The notes below the pieces were generated by a model, which was not told the origin of the DNA, made no database searches, and saw only the letters and a list, made by a program, of their open reading frames with translations. Made by a program: the position numbers and the translations under genes. From positions 3,162,001-3,226,000 of the forward strand of contig NC_026502.1 in assembly GCF_000182925.2 (NCBI RefSeq): a stretch of 64,000 nt of DNA. Direction: 5' to 3'. Shown piece by piece: positions 9,560 through 24,836 of the stretch. The stretch's first letter is position 1. Each line of letters begins with the position of its first letter. The stretch comes from Neurospora crassa OR74A (taxonomy: Eukaryota > Ascomycota > Sordariomycetes > Sordariales > Sordariaceae).

Positions 9560-12247
9560 ATGGGAACTTCAAACAGCCCGCTGGGTGATTTGAATCTTGA
9601 GGACTTTGACCTTGATCAGGCTTTGATGGTGTCTGCCAATGACGATTTCAATTTCGACAACCTTGGTGATTTCCAGGGTCAGCAGCAGCAGCAGAACGTC
9701 ATTTTTCAGAATGCCGTCAACTGGCCATCCGAGAACCTCTCCCATGATCAGACGTCGCAAGTTGCCCATCAGAGCCGCGCCAATTCGTCAGTGTCTTTGA
9801 TGACTCCGCGTGCCGACGATTCGTATGATCTCTTCAACAACAACACTCCTGTCCAGAACTCGCACAACTCTTTCACCATCACTCCCGCTGCGACTCCGCA
9901 AATATCTTTCAACAACTCTCCCGGCCAGGCTTTACACAACTCTTCCAACACGACTCCCGTCACGGATTCGCTCAACACTTCCAACACCTCTCCCGCTGGC
10001 AACGCTGACAATTCCCCAAGCTCTTTTAACACCTCTCTTCCCCAAGACTTCTCAGCTGGCTGGGGAGCCGAAGTCGCCAACAACAATCTCGTTGACTTAT
10101 CAGCATCTTTCGCTTCTGTGAGCGAGAATCATCAAAACTTCGTTGATCTGACGGGCGACGACTTTGATCTCACGGGCCACAACGTTGCCTTTGGTCAAGT
10201 ATTGCAAGGTGCCACCTATGGCCAGATCGATCCCTTCGCATCATATGCCTCACCGCTTGAGAATCCCCAGCAGCAGGTTCTCAGCGTCGCACCAGAGAAC
10301 CTGCATAATGTTCACGAACATCAACCTTTCCAGAACCCAGGGCATGCCCAGTACCAAGGCTCACCTCATATTCCCACAACCCCATTCCCCGCTCAGCAAC
10401 CTCAGGCTTCCACGCCCAAGAAGTCGGCTAAGAAGAGGGCATCTTTGCCAAAGAAACCTGCCGCAAAACGTCCTACGAAGAAAGCCAGGAAAAATAAAAC
10501 TCCCACCAACGACGAGCAGATTGCCGATTCTCAGGCTGTCGACAACGGTTACCAAGACGAAGCTGCCATCGGCGAATATCTCTGGGGAGCTGAGCTCCTC
10601 CCTCAGGACTATGAGTATAATCTCGATGCCCCCCTTCGCAACTTCAGCGATTCGATCCCCCAGCGTGTTCCCGCGAGCGAAAATGCGCCTACTCCTGCCA
10701 GCAATGCGATCTCCCAAGATGCTCCTGTAGAAGGATATGCGCCTCCTGCTGCCAACAATGTCACTGAAAACGACCCTCTCTTTGACCCTACTCTTGCCAG
10801 CAATGCAATCTTCCAGGGTGCTCCCGTAGAAGGAAGTGCGCCTCCTCCTGCCAACAATCTTTTCGACAATGACCCTTTTGTTACGCCTGCCCCTCCCAGC
10901 AACGGCATTGAGAACGACCCTCTTGTCATCTTCCTCAACCAGGAAAATGCTAAACTCAACGCCATGAAGCAAGCCAACCATGTAAGCATCGCGATTCCCA
11001 AGAGTTTCGATAGGTTGACTGACACAAAACAGCAGGCCCAACTGAACAACGTGACAACCCCTGAGCCCAGCAGCCCTCCCAAAAAGCGTAAGCGCGGCAA
11101 CTCAACTCGCACCCCAAATGTCAGCGACACCCCGGCCAAGAAGAGAAAAGTGTCGAAGAAGGCCAAGGTTAAGGGCAGATTGTCCAAGTCGGCCTCCTCG
11201 GCCAAGTTCGGTCTCGGAAAAGGCGCGGGTACCGGTCTCAACTCTCCTCGCACCATGTACGTCTTTGAGGACCGCGCCTTCTACTTGATTCCCGCCAATA
11301 TCATGCCTGCCTTCCTCGAATTTGTCTCGACGCCCAGGGAGATTCCGGTTCAGCAGCAGTCTCCCACTGCGCAACAACAGCCTCTCGCTCAGCAACAGAA
11401 CTTTGCTCAGCAGCAACCTGCTCATGTTCAGCAGCAGCCTGTCGTAGAGCAACAAGAGTTCTCGCAGCAGCAGCCTTTCGATCAACAGCAGCTTGCCCCT
11501 GTTCAGCAACCAGATCCCCTCCAACAGCAGGCAGTCATTGAGGAGCCGGCTCCCGTTCAAGAGGAGTTTGAGCCTGCTTACGACATCGAAGGACGACTCC
11601 TCACCCTGCTTGATGACGACGAAGTCAACGAGCAAAACAACGATGACGACGACCCTTACGCCCCGGCTCCCCGCCGCCCTGTTCCCCTCAGCGAAGCCGC
11701 CATCGCCTTTGGTTTCACTAGTCTTCCGATCGAGCGCAGCCCATCGTCCTCTCACAACCCATTGCCTGTCCAAGACCCAGCGCAGACCTCCTCGTCTCCT
11801 GTCTCCGCTCTAGCTCCCTCGTCAACCTCATCGCCTGTGGCCAGCAACAGCAATGGCACCAATACCGGCAACGTCAGCAGTTACGCCATCCTCAGTGCAA
11901 GCAGCGACATTGTCATCAATCCCATTCCCGAATCCAGCCCTCGTTTCATTCCTGACAATCGTGAGATCATCGCCCGATTCAATCTGTCGCCGACAGGCAG
12001 CGGCACCGAGCGCGACGTGAGCCATCTGGAGTACTTCATCAGCCTGGTCCATAGCAGCGGCCTGTTCGCCTGCGGTCATCACGACGAGATTCCCGGCGGT
12101 TTCCGTTGGGAGAGTTGGAAGACAGCTGAGGAGAATCTGCTCGCGCTGCGTCCCTTCTTCGGTACTCTCACCACTAAGGCTTGGTTCGAGCAGTGGAAGA
12201 AGGGTGAGAACCCGGTTCAGTTGGCCGAGATGGAGGAGGACGAGTAG
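9560..12247 (+). CDS. large Q/N-rich nuclear low-complexity protein
   Basis: Unrecognised 895-aa protein in one exon. The ATG at 9560 has a near-ideal context (GCCATGG). Order of parts: an acidic start (NLEDFDLDQALM); an N/S/T-rich prion-like region to about residue 270 with repeated FNNSP/HNSSNT units; a strongly basic block near residues 287-315 (KKPAAKRPTKKARKNK); two imperfect ~39-aa repeats (SNAI.Q.APVEG.APP.ANN) near 380-430; a second basic NLS-like block near 507-540 (PPKKRKRG, PAKKRKVSKKAKVKGR); a short conserved-looking stretch (MYVFEDRAFYLIPANIMPAFLEF); a QQQP-type run near 597-660; an acidic patch; and a globular C-terminal end (about 790-885) with several W and F. Nuclear location is inferred from the two basic blocks. 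The function is unknown. A related Q-rich frame lies directly upstream in the same frame. Confidence 0.75.
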   Translation: MGTSNSPLGDLNLEDFDLDQALMVSANDDFNFDNLGDFQGQQQQQNVIFQNAVNWPSENLSHDQTSQVAHQSRANSSVSLMTPRADDSYDLFNNNTPVQNSHNSFTITPAATPQISFNNSPGQALHNSSNTTPVTDSLNTSNTSPAGNADNSPSSFNTSLPQDFSAGWGAEVANNNLVDLSASFASVSENHQNFVDLTGDDFDLTGHNVAFGQVLQGATYGQIDPFASYASPLENPQQQVLSVAPENLHNVHEHQPFQNPGHAQYQGSPHIPTTPFPAQQPQASTPKKSAKKRASLPKKPAAKRPTKKARKNKTPTNDEQIADSQAVDNGYQDEAAIGEYLWGAELLPQDYEYNLDAPLRNFSDSIPQRVPASENAPTPASNAISQDAPVEGYAPPAANNVTENDPLFDPTLASNAIFQGAPVEGSAPPPANNLFDNDPFVTPAPPSNGIENDPLVIFLNQENAKLNAMKQANHVSIAIPKSFDRLTDTKQQAQLNNVTTPEPSSPPKKRKRGNSTRTPNVSDTPAKKRKVSKKAKVKGRLSKSASSAKFGLGKGAGTGLNSPRTMYVFEDRAFYLIPANIMPAFLEFVSTPREIPVQQQSPTAQQQPLAQQQNFAQQQPAHVQQQPVVEQQEFSQQQPFDQQQLAPVQQPDPLQQQAVIEEPAPVQEEFEPAYDIEGRLLTLLDDDEVNEQNNDDDDPYAPAPRRPVPLSEAAIAFGFTSLPIERSPSSSHNPLPVQDPAQTSSSPVSALAPSSTSSPVASNSNGTNTGNVSSYAILSASSDIVINPIPESSPRFIPDNREIIARFNLSPTGSGTERDVSHLEYFISLVHSSGLFACGHHDEIPGGFRWESWKTAEENLLALRPFFGTLTTKAWFEQWKKGENPVQLAEMEEDE
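11347..11535 (+). repeat. CAG/CAA glutamine-repeat tract
   Basis: Repeated CAGCAGCAG/CAACAACAG units spaced by 3-5 codons encode a QQQPxxx pattern inside the Q-rich gene. Mixed CAG and CAA codons suggest an older, partly stabilised tract. Confidence 0.8.
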
Positions 12248-13980
12248 ATGGCGATGGCTTCTTGCGAAAGGAGTGAACGATTTCTGTGATACAACACAGA
12301 ACAGCAGGTGGACGGAAAGTGTTTCTTCTATTTAGGCGGTGCAGAAATGATTGGTGTCTGAAAGGCTTCAACGTCCAACATCCAGCAACATCCATCCATC
12401 GACAAACAGTCTGGTGGAACGCGTGAAAGATTTTGGTCTTATGTATCGGCCATTCAAGACATCGGCACACACAGCCAGTTGACAACAGATCAACAAGCAA
12501 ACAAACAAAGTCGGCAAAACAGATCGACAAACGGATACGATTTCCTTTTTTCTCGTTTCCTGACCTGTTTTCACCAATCTTACAAAGTGGCAGTCAGTTC
12601 ATCATGATTGGCAGTGCTGTTTAGTACAATAACAGCACAAAGTACAGTTTCATGGCAACCCACAGTCCCTTTGGTTTCGGACAGGGTTTTACATATTCTG
12701 GATGTGGCACCTGGCACTTGGAAGGAGGGAAGATGATACCCAGATACCCCGAGATACCCCGAGATACCCCGAGATACCCATCATGCATTTTTAAGCGCTT
12801 TTTCCTTTTGTTTTTCCTTTCTTCTTTCATCGACAAGGGTTTCATGGGAAAAACAGATAAACGACGGTTATGACGTTACGAAGCTACGAGTGTTATGATC
12901 ATATGAGCAGCTCACGACGAGCACATGAAGATATGATACATAATTGATGCTTCTTCACCTTACGTGGAAGGCGCGGCGATGTCTCTTGGAAAAATTCGCT
13001 AGGTGCTCTCTCTCAAGCACCTACTCTAATCAAGTTGGAGTGGCGGTGGTTGATGGATGCGGGAGAGGGTAGGGTAGGAAAAAAAAAAACCCCCCTCAGC
13101 GGATTAGCGAGAGAGAAATGATATGGTTCGGAAACAGCTATTATGGTAGTTGTCCAAAATCATTGTAATTCATATTTTGCTCCGATAGCTTCGTGACATG
13201 ACATATCGATGTGTGTTTGAGTTGTTCATCTTTGAGTGTCCACTCAGCGAGACTTGCTCCGGCTGTAGCCATTTGGGAACAAATAGATCAACATAGAGGT
13301 ATTGATGACCATAGTTATCTCCCTTCTCCTCCTCCCAATGCTTCTGTTAGGCATGGCTCCGTCCTCAATACCTGCTCTGCTCCTGGTGTCTGGATCACCG
13401 TCCTAATTCCTATCTCGCATATCTCCTCATGGCCTTAACAATATCCTTGACAATCACGCTTCCTTTGTCCGTTCCTCTTTGGTGCTGGTGCTGTCATGGC
13501 TATCATTGTCGTTGCCGCCATCGTTTTGGGGTGTTAATGACGTTTGGATAATGGGTCGTGTATTCCCGGTTGCTACGGTAGCCGCCCGAGAAGAGGAGCA
13601 AAGTTGATGAGAGAATTGGGCCACTAATTGAATATAGAAAATAAAGAGTTCACCTCGTCGATTCCTGTATGTTCAAGCTTTCAATGGAAAGTGGAAAATG
13701 AGACAGGCGAGACATCATTCAAGATGATGAAATGGAAAGAGATATACTTAAATGTATGAGATTGTCCATGCTTTTTCCGTGACAATAACGCTTTGCTAGT
13801 TTGTGCATGGCGGCCACGGATTACGCTTGTGAGGGGCCGTTTGAAATCTTGTGATCGCATCAAACTGAGGCAGCAGGATGAGGCCGACGATTGCAGATCC
13901 AATCGACTTGTCTTGAGAAAACGAATATACTCTGGCACATTCTTCGAAACGAATGGGTGATTTGATTTTCAACATAAAAC
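12248..13980. other. intergenic region with a decamer repeat
   Basis: No supported gene. It holds a short minisatellite at about 12741-12782, a mixed A/C homopolymer near 13079-13096, and AT-rich DNA near 13600-13980. An 85-codon minus-strand frame at 13681-13938 has no recognisable feature. Confidence 0.6.
12741..12782. repeat. minisatellite, unit AGATACCCCG, about four copies
   Basis: Successive AGATACCC(C)G units after the TGAT at 12734-12737. The last unit degenerates into GATACCCATC. Confidence 0.85.
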
Positions 13981-14801
13981 ATGCAGACCGTCAGTATCTC
14001 GCGCACCAATGGAACTTACACTGAGGTATTTCTCCAATAGTGCATATAGCCAACCGCAACGCCCAAATTATCGCCGCGCCCTAACAGCTTTTTTTTTTCT
14101 TTCCCCTCTCCTCGCAGATGACTAGCCCAGGTCCTAACGACTCTCAAAGTGAGAGACTCCATCCAGCTACATCATCCTCACTGTCTCAACCCCCTTCATC
14201 GCCAGCCGCCCTCCTCACTTCCCAACCCAAGCCACCAAGCCCTCTCCCACCACGAATCACCAGAAGCAAATCCGTGCCCCCAATTCTACCGTCAAGAACG
14301 GCAAATTCAGCCCCCACTACCAGCAAGCCCAAGCCAACTTACTCCGAAATCGCTTGCCTATACCAATACATCTGGGACCGCATCGATGACCTCAAGATCA
14401 TCACAGGCGACCTCTGCCAGCGACTAATTGCGCTAGAAGACACCGTAGCCGCCTTGGACGAAGGCGACAATGTGGAAATCTTCACGAGGAAAGCGCTCGA
14501 CATGGCGACCGAAGGGCAGCTCATAGCGATGATTGCGGAGAAATTTAGGGAGATGGGGACGAAGATAGCGGATAGGGGGACGGATGTGGGCTTGGGGGAT
14601 GGTGATTATGGGAAGGAGGGTGGGGATGGGGTTGATATCAAGAATAGGCACGGGGACGAGAACGAGAATGGGGATGGGAATGGAGGCGGGGAGGAGAACA
14701 CGGATGGCAACGGGAGCGGTACACAGAAAAAAAACCAGGGGAGGGAGAAGCGGAAGGCGAGAGTCAGTAAACCTGACACAGACAGTGATCCCGACTTGTA
14801 A
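13981..14801 (+). CDS. hypothetical two-exon protein, P/S-rich with G/D/N-rich tail
   Basis: Unrecognised, about 242 aa. The longest single frame begins at ATG 14118, but this ATG directly follows a textbook intron end (GCCCTAAC branch site, long pyrimidine tract, CTCGCAG). An upstream frame (ATG 13981, MQTVSISRTNGTYTE) runs to a GTATTT donor at 14026 and joins in phase 0, so I propose join(13981..14025,14118..14801) with a 92-nt intron. The protein has a P/S-rich N-terminal half, a helix-prone centre (YSEIACLYQYIWDRIDDLK, then LIALEDTVAALDEGD and an EGQLIAMIAEKFREMG helix), and a glycine, aspartate and asparagine repeat tail ending in basic KRKARVSK and acidic DTDSDPDL. The central helices could be a small interaction domain. 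If the first exon is wrong, the protein starts at 14118. Confidence 0.55.
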
Positions 14802-20066
<5,265 letters not shown>

Positions 20067-22219
20067 ATCGGTTGCGTACCCGCACGGTTATGAAGTAATG
20101 GTCTTTTCCTAGATATGAAGAAAAAAAAAGGGCAATGATTCCGTGGGATTGAACTCGAGCATGTTGGATCTCGGGCAGTCCTGCTTAAAGTAAAATAATA
20201 TCCGAACTCAAATAGATACCAAGTTCACTTCCAGTTCTGTTCCTAGTTGCGCATTGTGATACGAGTTGTTTTCTGTCTCAATAATGCTGTGTATGGATGG
20301 TTATCATTCCAGTTGACCGCGACATGGTGCTACCCGTGGGCGTGTGACGGGTACAGGTCGCAACTGAGTGCCTCGGGCCTCCTGCGACGGTTTAGCACCA
20401 GTGAAGTGCTCGAAACATTGAAACAAAAGCCAGCCTTCGGTGAGGGTAAGTATCAACACCGTATGGTGAAAAGTAGATCAATACTTTGCTAACCAGATGT
20501 CTTTCTTGATGTGACCTACTACACCTTCAATTGATTGACCAAACTCTAGCTTGACCGTAATTTCCAGTGGCCTGAGAGCACGGTGTTCCTGAACAACTGA
20601 TGATTGGCAATCTCCATCAGTGGTATGACGATGACAACATGAGGCGAAGTTGAAGGGTAGGTAGTATTCACTGTCACCGTTACTGTCGTATCGACTGTGA
20701 GTGTGGTCTGACAACGCCTTGTCGGGCTATCCGATCAACGAACGGTCTATCCGCTTGCCGCCCGCTGCCGTCCGCTACTGTTACATGGGTGGGTGAGTGG
20801 ACTGAGAGAACGTCAAGCTGTCAAGGGTCTTTCCATCAGTCGTCAGTCTATACCTGTCAGGATTACATGTACCTACTTACATAGACGGTCAAGGTAATTA
20901 AGGTAATTCAATCTCTGATCTGATTGTCCGCCACGTATGTATCTCAATCAGGAACTGGAGGGGGAGGTGTCATGTCGGTAGGAAACAAGAGAGACGGGCA
21001 GGACTGGACTGGACCGGACTGAATGGGGAATAGTAGCAAGAGGCATGAAGCAAGCAGACGGACTCCATTCTATGGCTGGAGACCTTGACTTGATGGGGAC
21101 CTTGATGGCCCTGGCTCTGGCCCCTTTCTTCTTTTGACGGACGGCGTTACACTTCCATAATAACAAAGTGGAAACAAACACTGCTGATGATGACGTTGTT
21201 TCACCTTGGACCACTTTGGACCACCTTGATAGCCGGGGAAGTACCGGGTAATGTCCATAGTTAGGTTAGTATTGGATTTTCGCGAAGCAGCGAAAAGGGC
21301 GAGAAGTAAGTTACATATGTGTAGAAATGGAAGGAGAACAAGCGAAGAAAGCGGGAGGGAAAAAAAAAAAAAAAAAAAAAGAAAGAAGAAGAAGACAAAA
21401 GAGAGAGAGAGGCAAAAGAAGAGAGAGAGAGACAGAAAGAGTGAGAATTAAGGGCGATATGGGAGGGTTTATAAAAAGCGTGAGAGAGGGAATATCGTTA
21501 AAGTTGGAGGCAGGTATGCAACTCAGCTGGCAACGAACTGGGTTGAAGGTATTTGTGTGAACATGATAAAAGACCATCACCGACACCATCACAATCAACG
21601 ACCGTAACTTTTATTGCCGTCCACGTAGTATACTCTAATGATAGGATGGATAGATTGTATGTATGAATGCCAATGACAGCAGGAGGAAGAAAGAAAGTTG
21701 CCCAGTGAGTTGATTATCTAGTTGTTTGTTGGTTGGTGGTATTGATGACAAGTCAATTTTGTATGTATGATGCTCTGTAAATTCAACTGGACGTTGTTAG
21801 GAAATAACGATAAAGGAAGCACAAAGAAATACGAACAGGACAGCAAAATGTTTTCTTACTCTGAATAAGTACACTCAATATTTTTACTTTTGCTGTTCTC
21901 ATTTCTGCCTCGTTTTGATCACTAGAGATAAGGTAACACACGGCACGCACATCCAACCATACGCGTCACTAAGAACAGAACAAGGTCATCGTCAGTATTT
22001 TATTGATTTTCTCGCTGCGTAATCTATATGCATTGTTGAAACCCGATCCATGCATTTGCCGTACTACTTACTGTAGTCTAGCACCACCAAACCAAAGCAA
22101 ACAAACCGTCTATTCGTATGCTCCCCTACCATACCATACCATATCATACCAAAATCAACAGAACACGTCCGGTAACCCTTCCATTATCATCAACGGATGT
22201 GCCACTCGTTCGTTCTCAA
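20067..22219. other. convergent intergenic region
   Basis: Lies between the 3' ends of gpd-1 and the RS-repeat gene. It holds a poly-A run at 21361-21380 followed by a purine-only GA/AAG-rich tract to about 21443, and CATACCATAC-type short repeats near 22128-22150. No gene is supported. Confidence 0.6.
21361..21443. repeat. purine-only tract (poly-A then GA-rich)
   Basis: About 80 bases of almost pure A/G on the plus strand: an A20 run, then GAAAGAAGAAGAAG and GAGAGAGA units. Such tracts favour triplex or slipped structures and could sit in the 3' region of gpd-1 or of its neighbour. Confidence 0.75.
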
Positions 22220-24340
22220 CTAAAAAGCAGCACCACCCAACCCCTCCCCCGCCAGATTCTTCAAGCTCCGCTCACTCAAATCACTCTTCAGCTCAAACGC
22301 CTTGCTCTCCCTCTCCATCTTGCTCCACATCCTCAAGCTCCTCCTCAGCTTCTCCTTCTTGGCATTCAACTCCTCCCGAATACGCTCCTCGTCCTCCATC
22401 AGCTTGCGGTGGTGCGGGTCCAGATCCTTGGTGACGCCCGTCAACATGGTCGAGCCAATCGACGGGTCCAACTTGCCGACGCCGGGAATGATGGGGGGCA
22501 TGTTGGCCATGAGGGATTGCGCAAGGGTGAGGGACTGCTGCTGATGGCCGCGCGGACCGTGGTGGCCATGCGAGTGGGCGTGAGCCGCGGGGCCGGTGGG
22601 TGGGTTGAACGGCTTTGCGGAGCTGCTGAGGGAGGGAGAAGGGGAGGAGGTGGAGGTAACAACTCCTGAGCCTGCGGAGGCGGAGACGGATGATGCAGCA
22701 TTGGCGGCCGCGGATGCGCGAGGGCCCGTGGGGATGTTGTTGGCGTTGCTGGGGCCGGTGGGCGGGCCGCCGGAGGAGGGCGAAACCGATGCAGCGGGGC
22801 CATTGGCGTTGTTGCCGGTGACGGAATTGTGACGGGAGATGCCTGGCCAGCTGTTTCCTCCACGTCCTCCGCGGGGCGCGAAGCCGCCTCCTCGGGAAGG
22901 AGGCACGTAGCCACGTGGTCCCGAAGGTGGTACGGGCGGACTGGACGTGTCGGGTCGGGACGGACCGCTGGGAGTCTGAGGAGGATGACGAGTTGCGGGG
23001 CTTGCTGATGGCGCTGCAGGCGGTGCCAGGTTCCTGGCTGCCGCAGGACCGGTGGGTGGTGCCCTCAAAGCTGCCGGGCCTCTAGGGGGCGACTTGACGG
23101 GAGTGGGAGTGGGAGCTGGCTCTGGTGCCGGTGGCCGTTGCTCTTGCTTGGGCGTCTCACGCACAGGAATTGGAGTGGGCGCCGCCGGTTGTGGAGGGGA
23201 TCGAGGTGCGGGTGTAGGTGCCTCTGTTTGTGCCTGCGCTTGTGTTTGTGCTTGTGCCTGTGTCTGTGTCTGTGTCTGCGTCTGTGCCTGTACCGACGCC
23301 GGTGCCGGTGCCGCTACCGGTGCCGGTGATTGAGGTCTTGATCGGTCATCTCTTCTCTGGCGAGAGCCCGGACGCGGCGAAGACTTGCCTGACGCAGAGC
23401 GAGACGTAATGGCAGATGAATTGACGGAGTCTCTGGGCGGCAGAGGTGACGCCGGACGTCGATAGGCCGGGGCTGGATAACGATCGTCCTGATCACGAAC
23501 ACGGCGTTCGGGAGATCGGAACCGAGGACGGTAAGATCCCCCTCGTGGTCCGACAGGTGGTGTCCTTCTCAGTGGTGAGCGATTCCGGCGAATTCCTCTG
23601 TCTCTGTCAAACGGTGACCTAGATCTTCTCCGTATTTCAAAGTCCCGCCGAGGGGGGGATCGAGCTCTCTCAGGTCGCTCATCGCGACGGGGAGAGGCAA
23701 ATCTGGGCGGAGGGCTTCTCCTGGGAGGAGGACTCCGTCTTGGTGGTGAAGGGCTGCGAGGAGGGGGGCTGCGAGGGCGGCTTCTGCTGCGATCTTGTCT
23801 TCTCCAAGTGTTCTCGGCTTCCCTGGACCTATCTCGCGGGCGTCTGTACCGGTCACCCATGCCGCCTGGGCGATCTCCCATGCGATCTCCCAGACGGTCT
23901 GGCAAACGGTCTCCCATACGATCGCCGAGACGATCTCCCATGCGGTCACGAATGCGGTCACCTAAACGATCTCCAAGACGATCTCCAATCCGATCACCAA
24001 CGCGATCAGCCAGGCGGTCGCCCACACGATCTCCCATACGATCAACCAGACGGTCCCCCAAACGATCTCCTCCACGTTCTCCTATACGATCAACCAACCG
24101 ATCACCACTACGCGAACGGCGGCGTGGGGATCTACTTGGGACATAACTGTCGCTGGCGCCGGGCGGAGTACGGCCTCGGTCTCTCAAGGGACTGCGAATG
24201 GCCCGAGGCGACCGATCTCTGTTATAGGGACGGTAGGATTCGCCCGCTCCATACCTCCGAACTTCCCCATCTTCATATCTGTAAGAGTCATCTGTTAAAA
24301 CGTACCCCTGACTATAGGTTAAGCTCCAAAATACAGCCAT
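22220..24340 (-). CDS. RS/GDR-repeat, proline-rich protein
   Basis: Unrecognised 706-aa protein, single exon from ATG 24340 (context CGCCATGG). N-terminal residues 15-75 are charged and RS-like (DDSYRYEDGEVRRY, then SRSPRRRSRSGD). Residues about 79-163 are an array of four-residue units GDRL/GDRM/GDRV/VDRI. Next come RS and PRSPPPR repeats like those of splicing-associated SR proteins (DRSRSRPRSPPPRSPSPP), a Q/T/A-alternating stretch, and a long P/A/G/S-rich low-complexity region with RGG-like GRGG pieces. Only the last ~110 residues look folded: SLMANMPPIIPGVGKLDP, then a charged helix (LMEDEERIREELNAKKEKLRRSLRMWSKMERE) that could form a coiled coil. I infer a nuclear RNA-associated or chromatin-associated protein, without naming a family. 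Confidence 0.75.
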   Translation of the reverse strand: MAVFWSLTYSQGYVLTDDSYRYEDGEVRRYGAGESYRPYNRDRSPRAIRSPLRDRGRTPPGASDSYVPSRSPRRRSRSGDRLVDRIGERGGDRLGDRLVDRMGDRVGDRLADRVGDRIGDRLGDRLGDRIRDRMGDRLGDRMGDRLPDRLGDRMGDRPGGMGDRYRRPRDRSREAENTWRRQDRSRSRPRSPPPRSPSPPRRSPPPRRSPPPRFASPRRDERPERARSPPRRDFEIRRRSRSPFDRDRGIRRNRSPLRRTPPVGPRGGSYRPRFRSPERRVRDQDDRYPAPAYRRPASPLPPRDSVNSSAITSRSASGKSSPRPGSRQRRDDRSRPQSPAPVAAPAPASVQAQTQTQTQTQAQAQTQAQAQTEAPTPAPRSPPQPAAPTPIPVRETPKQEQRPPAPEPAPTPTPVKSPPRGPAALRAPPTGPAAARNLAPPAAPSASPATRHPPQTPSGPSRPDTSSPPVPPSGPRGYVPPSRGGGFAPRGGRGGNSWPGISRHNSVTGNNANGPAASVSPSSGGPPTGPSNANNIPTGPRASAAANAASSVSASAGSGVVTSTSSPSPSLSSSAKPFNPPTGPAAHAHSHGHHGPRGHQQQSLTLAQSLMANMPPIIPGVGKLDPSIGSTMLTGVTKDLDPHHRKLMEDEERIREELNAKKEKLRRSLRMWSKMERESKAFELKSDLSERSLKNLAGEGLGGAAF
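23190..23295 (-). repeat. CAGACA/CAAGCA repeat encoding alternating QT/QA
   Basis: A minus-strand dinucleotide-like tract within the RS/GDR gene gives QAQTQTQTQTQAQAQ. The plus strand reads TGTGTCTGTGTCTG. Confidence 0.75.
23852..24106 (-). repeat. 12-bp tandem repeat array encoding GDRx units
   Basis: About 20 tandem units of the type GGAGATCGT(C/T)TG on the minus strand encode GDRL, GDRM, GDRV, GDRI, VDRM and similar. Units vary at the fourth residue and by synonymous changes. Confidence 0.85.
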
Positions 24341-24587
24341 GGCGTGGGTCCGCTAGGCCAGCACGAGCTTGAAAACAAGAGAAAAGGACGACAAAAGAAT
24401 CAAACCACCGACAGCATGGATCCACAAAAGCAGGAGACAATGACGCTTCAAGACTGTCAAGCAGACCCGACTTCTTAGAGTCCGGAGGTAGACTGCTCTG
24501 ACAGGTTTGATTGATAACAAATGGAAAATCTTGGAAGTGAAAACCCCAAAGAACCTTGAACCGGGAAATATGGGGGTTCGAAAAAAA

Positions 24588-24836
24588 CTAGCGACGAGGG
24601 CCGCGACGGCGACGCCTCGGCTCGTACATCTGGAGTCCAGTAGTGGGAGGAAGTTGTCCTTCCAGCAGAGTATAGCGTCCATGGCGCAAATCGTTGACTT
24701 TGTCGACATATGTTTTGGGACCCGGATAAGTTGCCCTTCCCTCGGCGTTGGCTTGATTGGAGTGGTCCTGCGAAACTCCTTCGGGCGGAATGGCTTGCTG
24801 TTGCTGTTGCTGTTGCTGCTGCTCGACGTTCGACAT
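24588..24836 (-). CDS. small poly-Q, arginine-tailed hypothetical protein
   Basis: 82-aa frame from ATG 24836 to TAG. It begins with MSNVE and a run of nine glutamines. A plausible folded part follows (TYVDKVNDLRHGRYTLLEGQ, LQMYEP) with a basic RRRRRGPRR end. The same frame upstream contains MSHNPQGGLDDD (ATG 24911) cut off by a TAG, so a longer N terminus or an intron I cannot place is possible. It lies 247 bases upstream of the start of the RS/GDR gene on the same strand and could alternatively be part of that gene's leader. Family unknown; the composition of the last 50 codons favours real coding. Confidence 0.45.
   Translation of the reverse strand: MSNVEQQQQQQQQQAIPPEGVSQDHSNQANAEGRATYPGPKTYVDKVNDLRHGRYTLLEGQLPPTTGLQMYEPRRRRRGPRR

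Noticed and set aside
10361-11256. Long minus-strand frames across the Q-rich gene
   Set aside because: They mirror low-complexity plus-strand coding sequence and lack any domain.
12741-12782. CRISPR-like repeat
   Set aside because: Direct decamers without spacers in a eukaryotic genome; a simple minisatellite.
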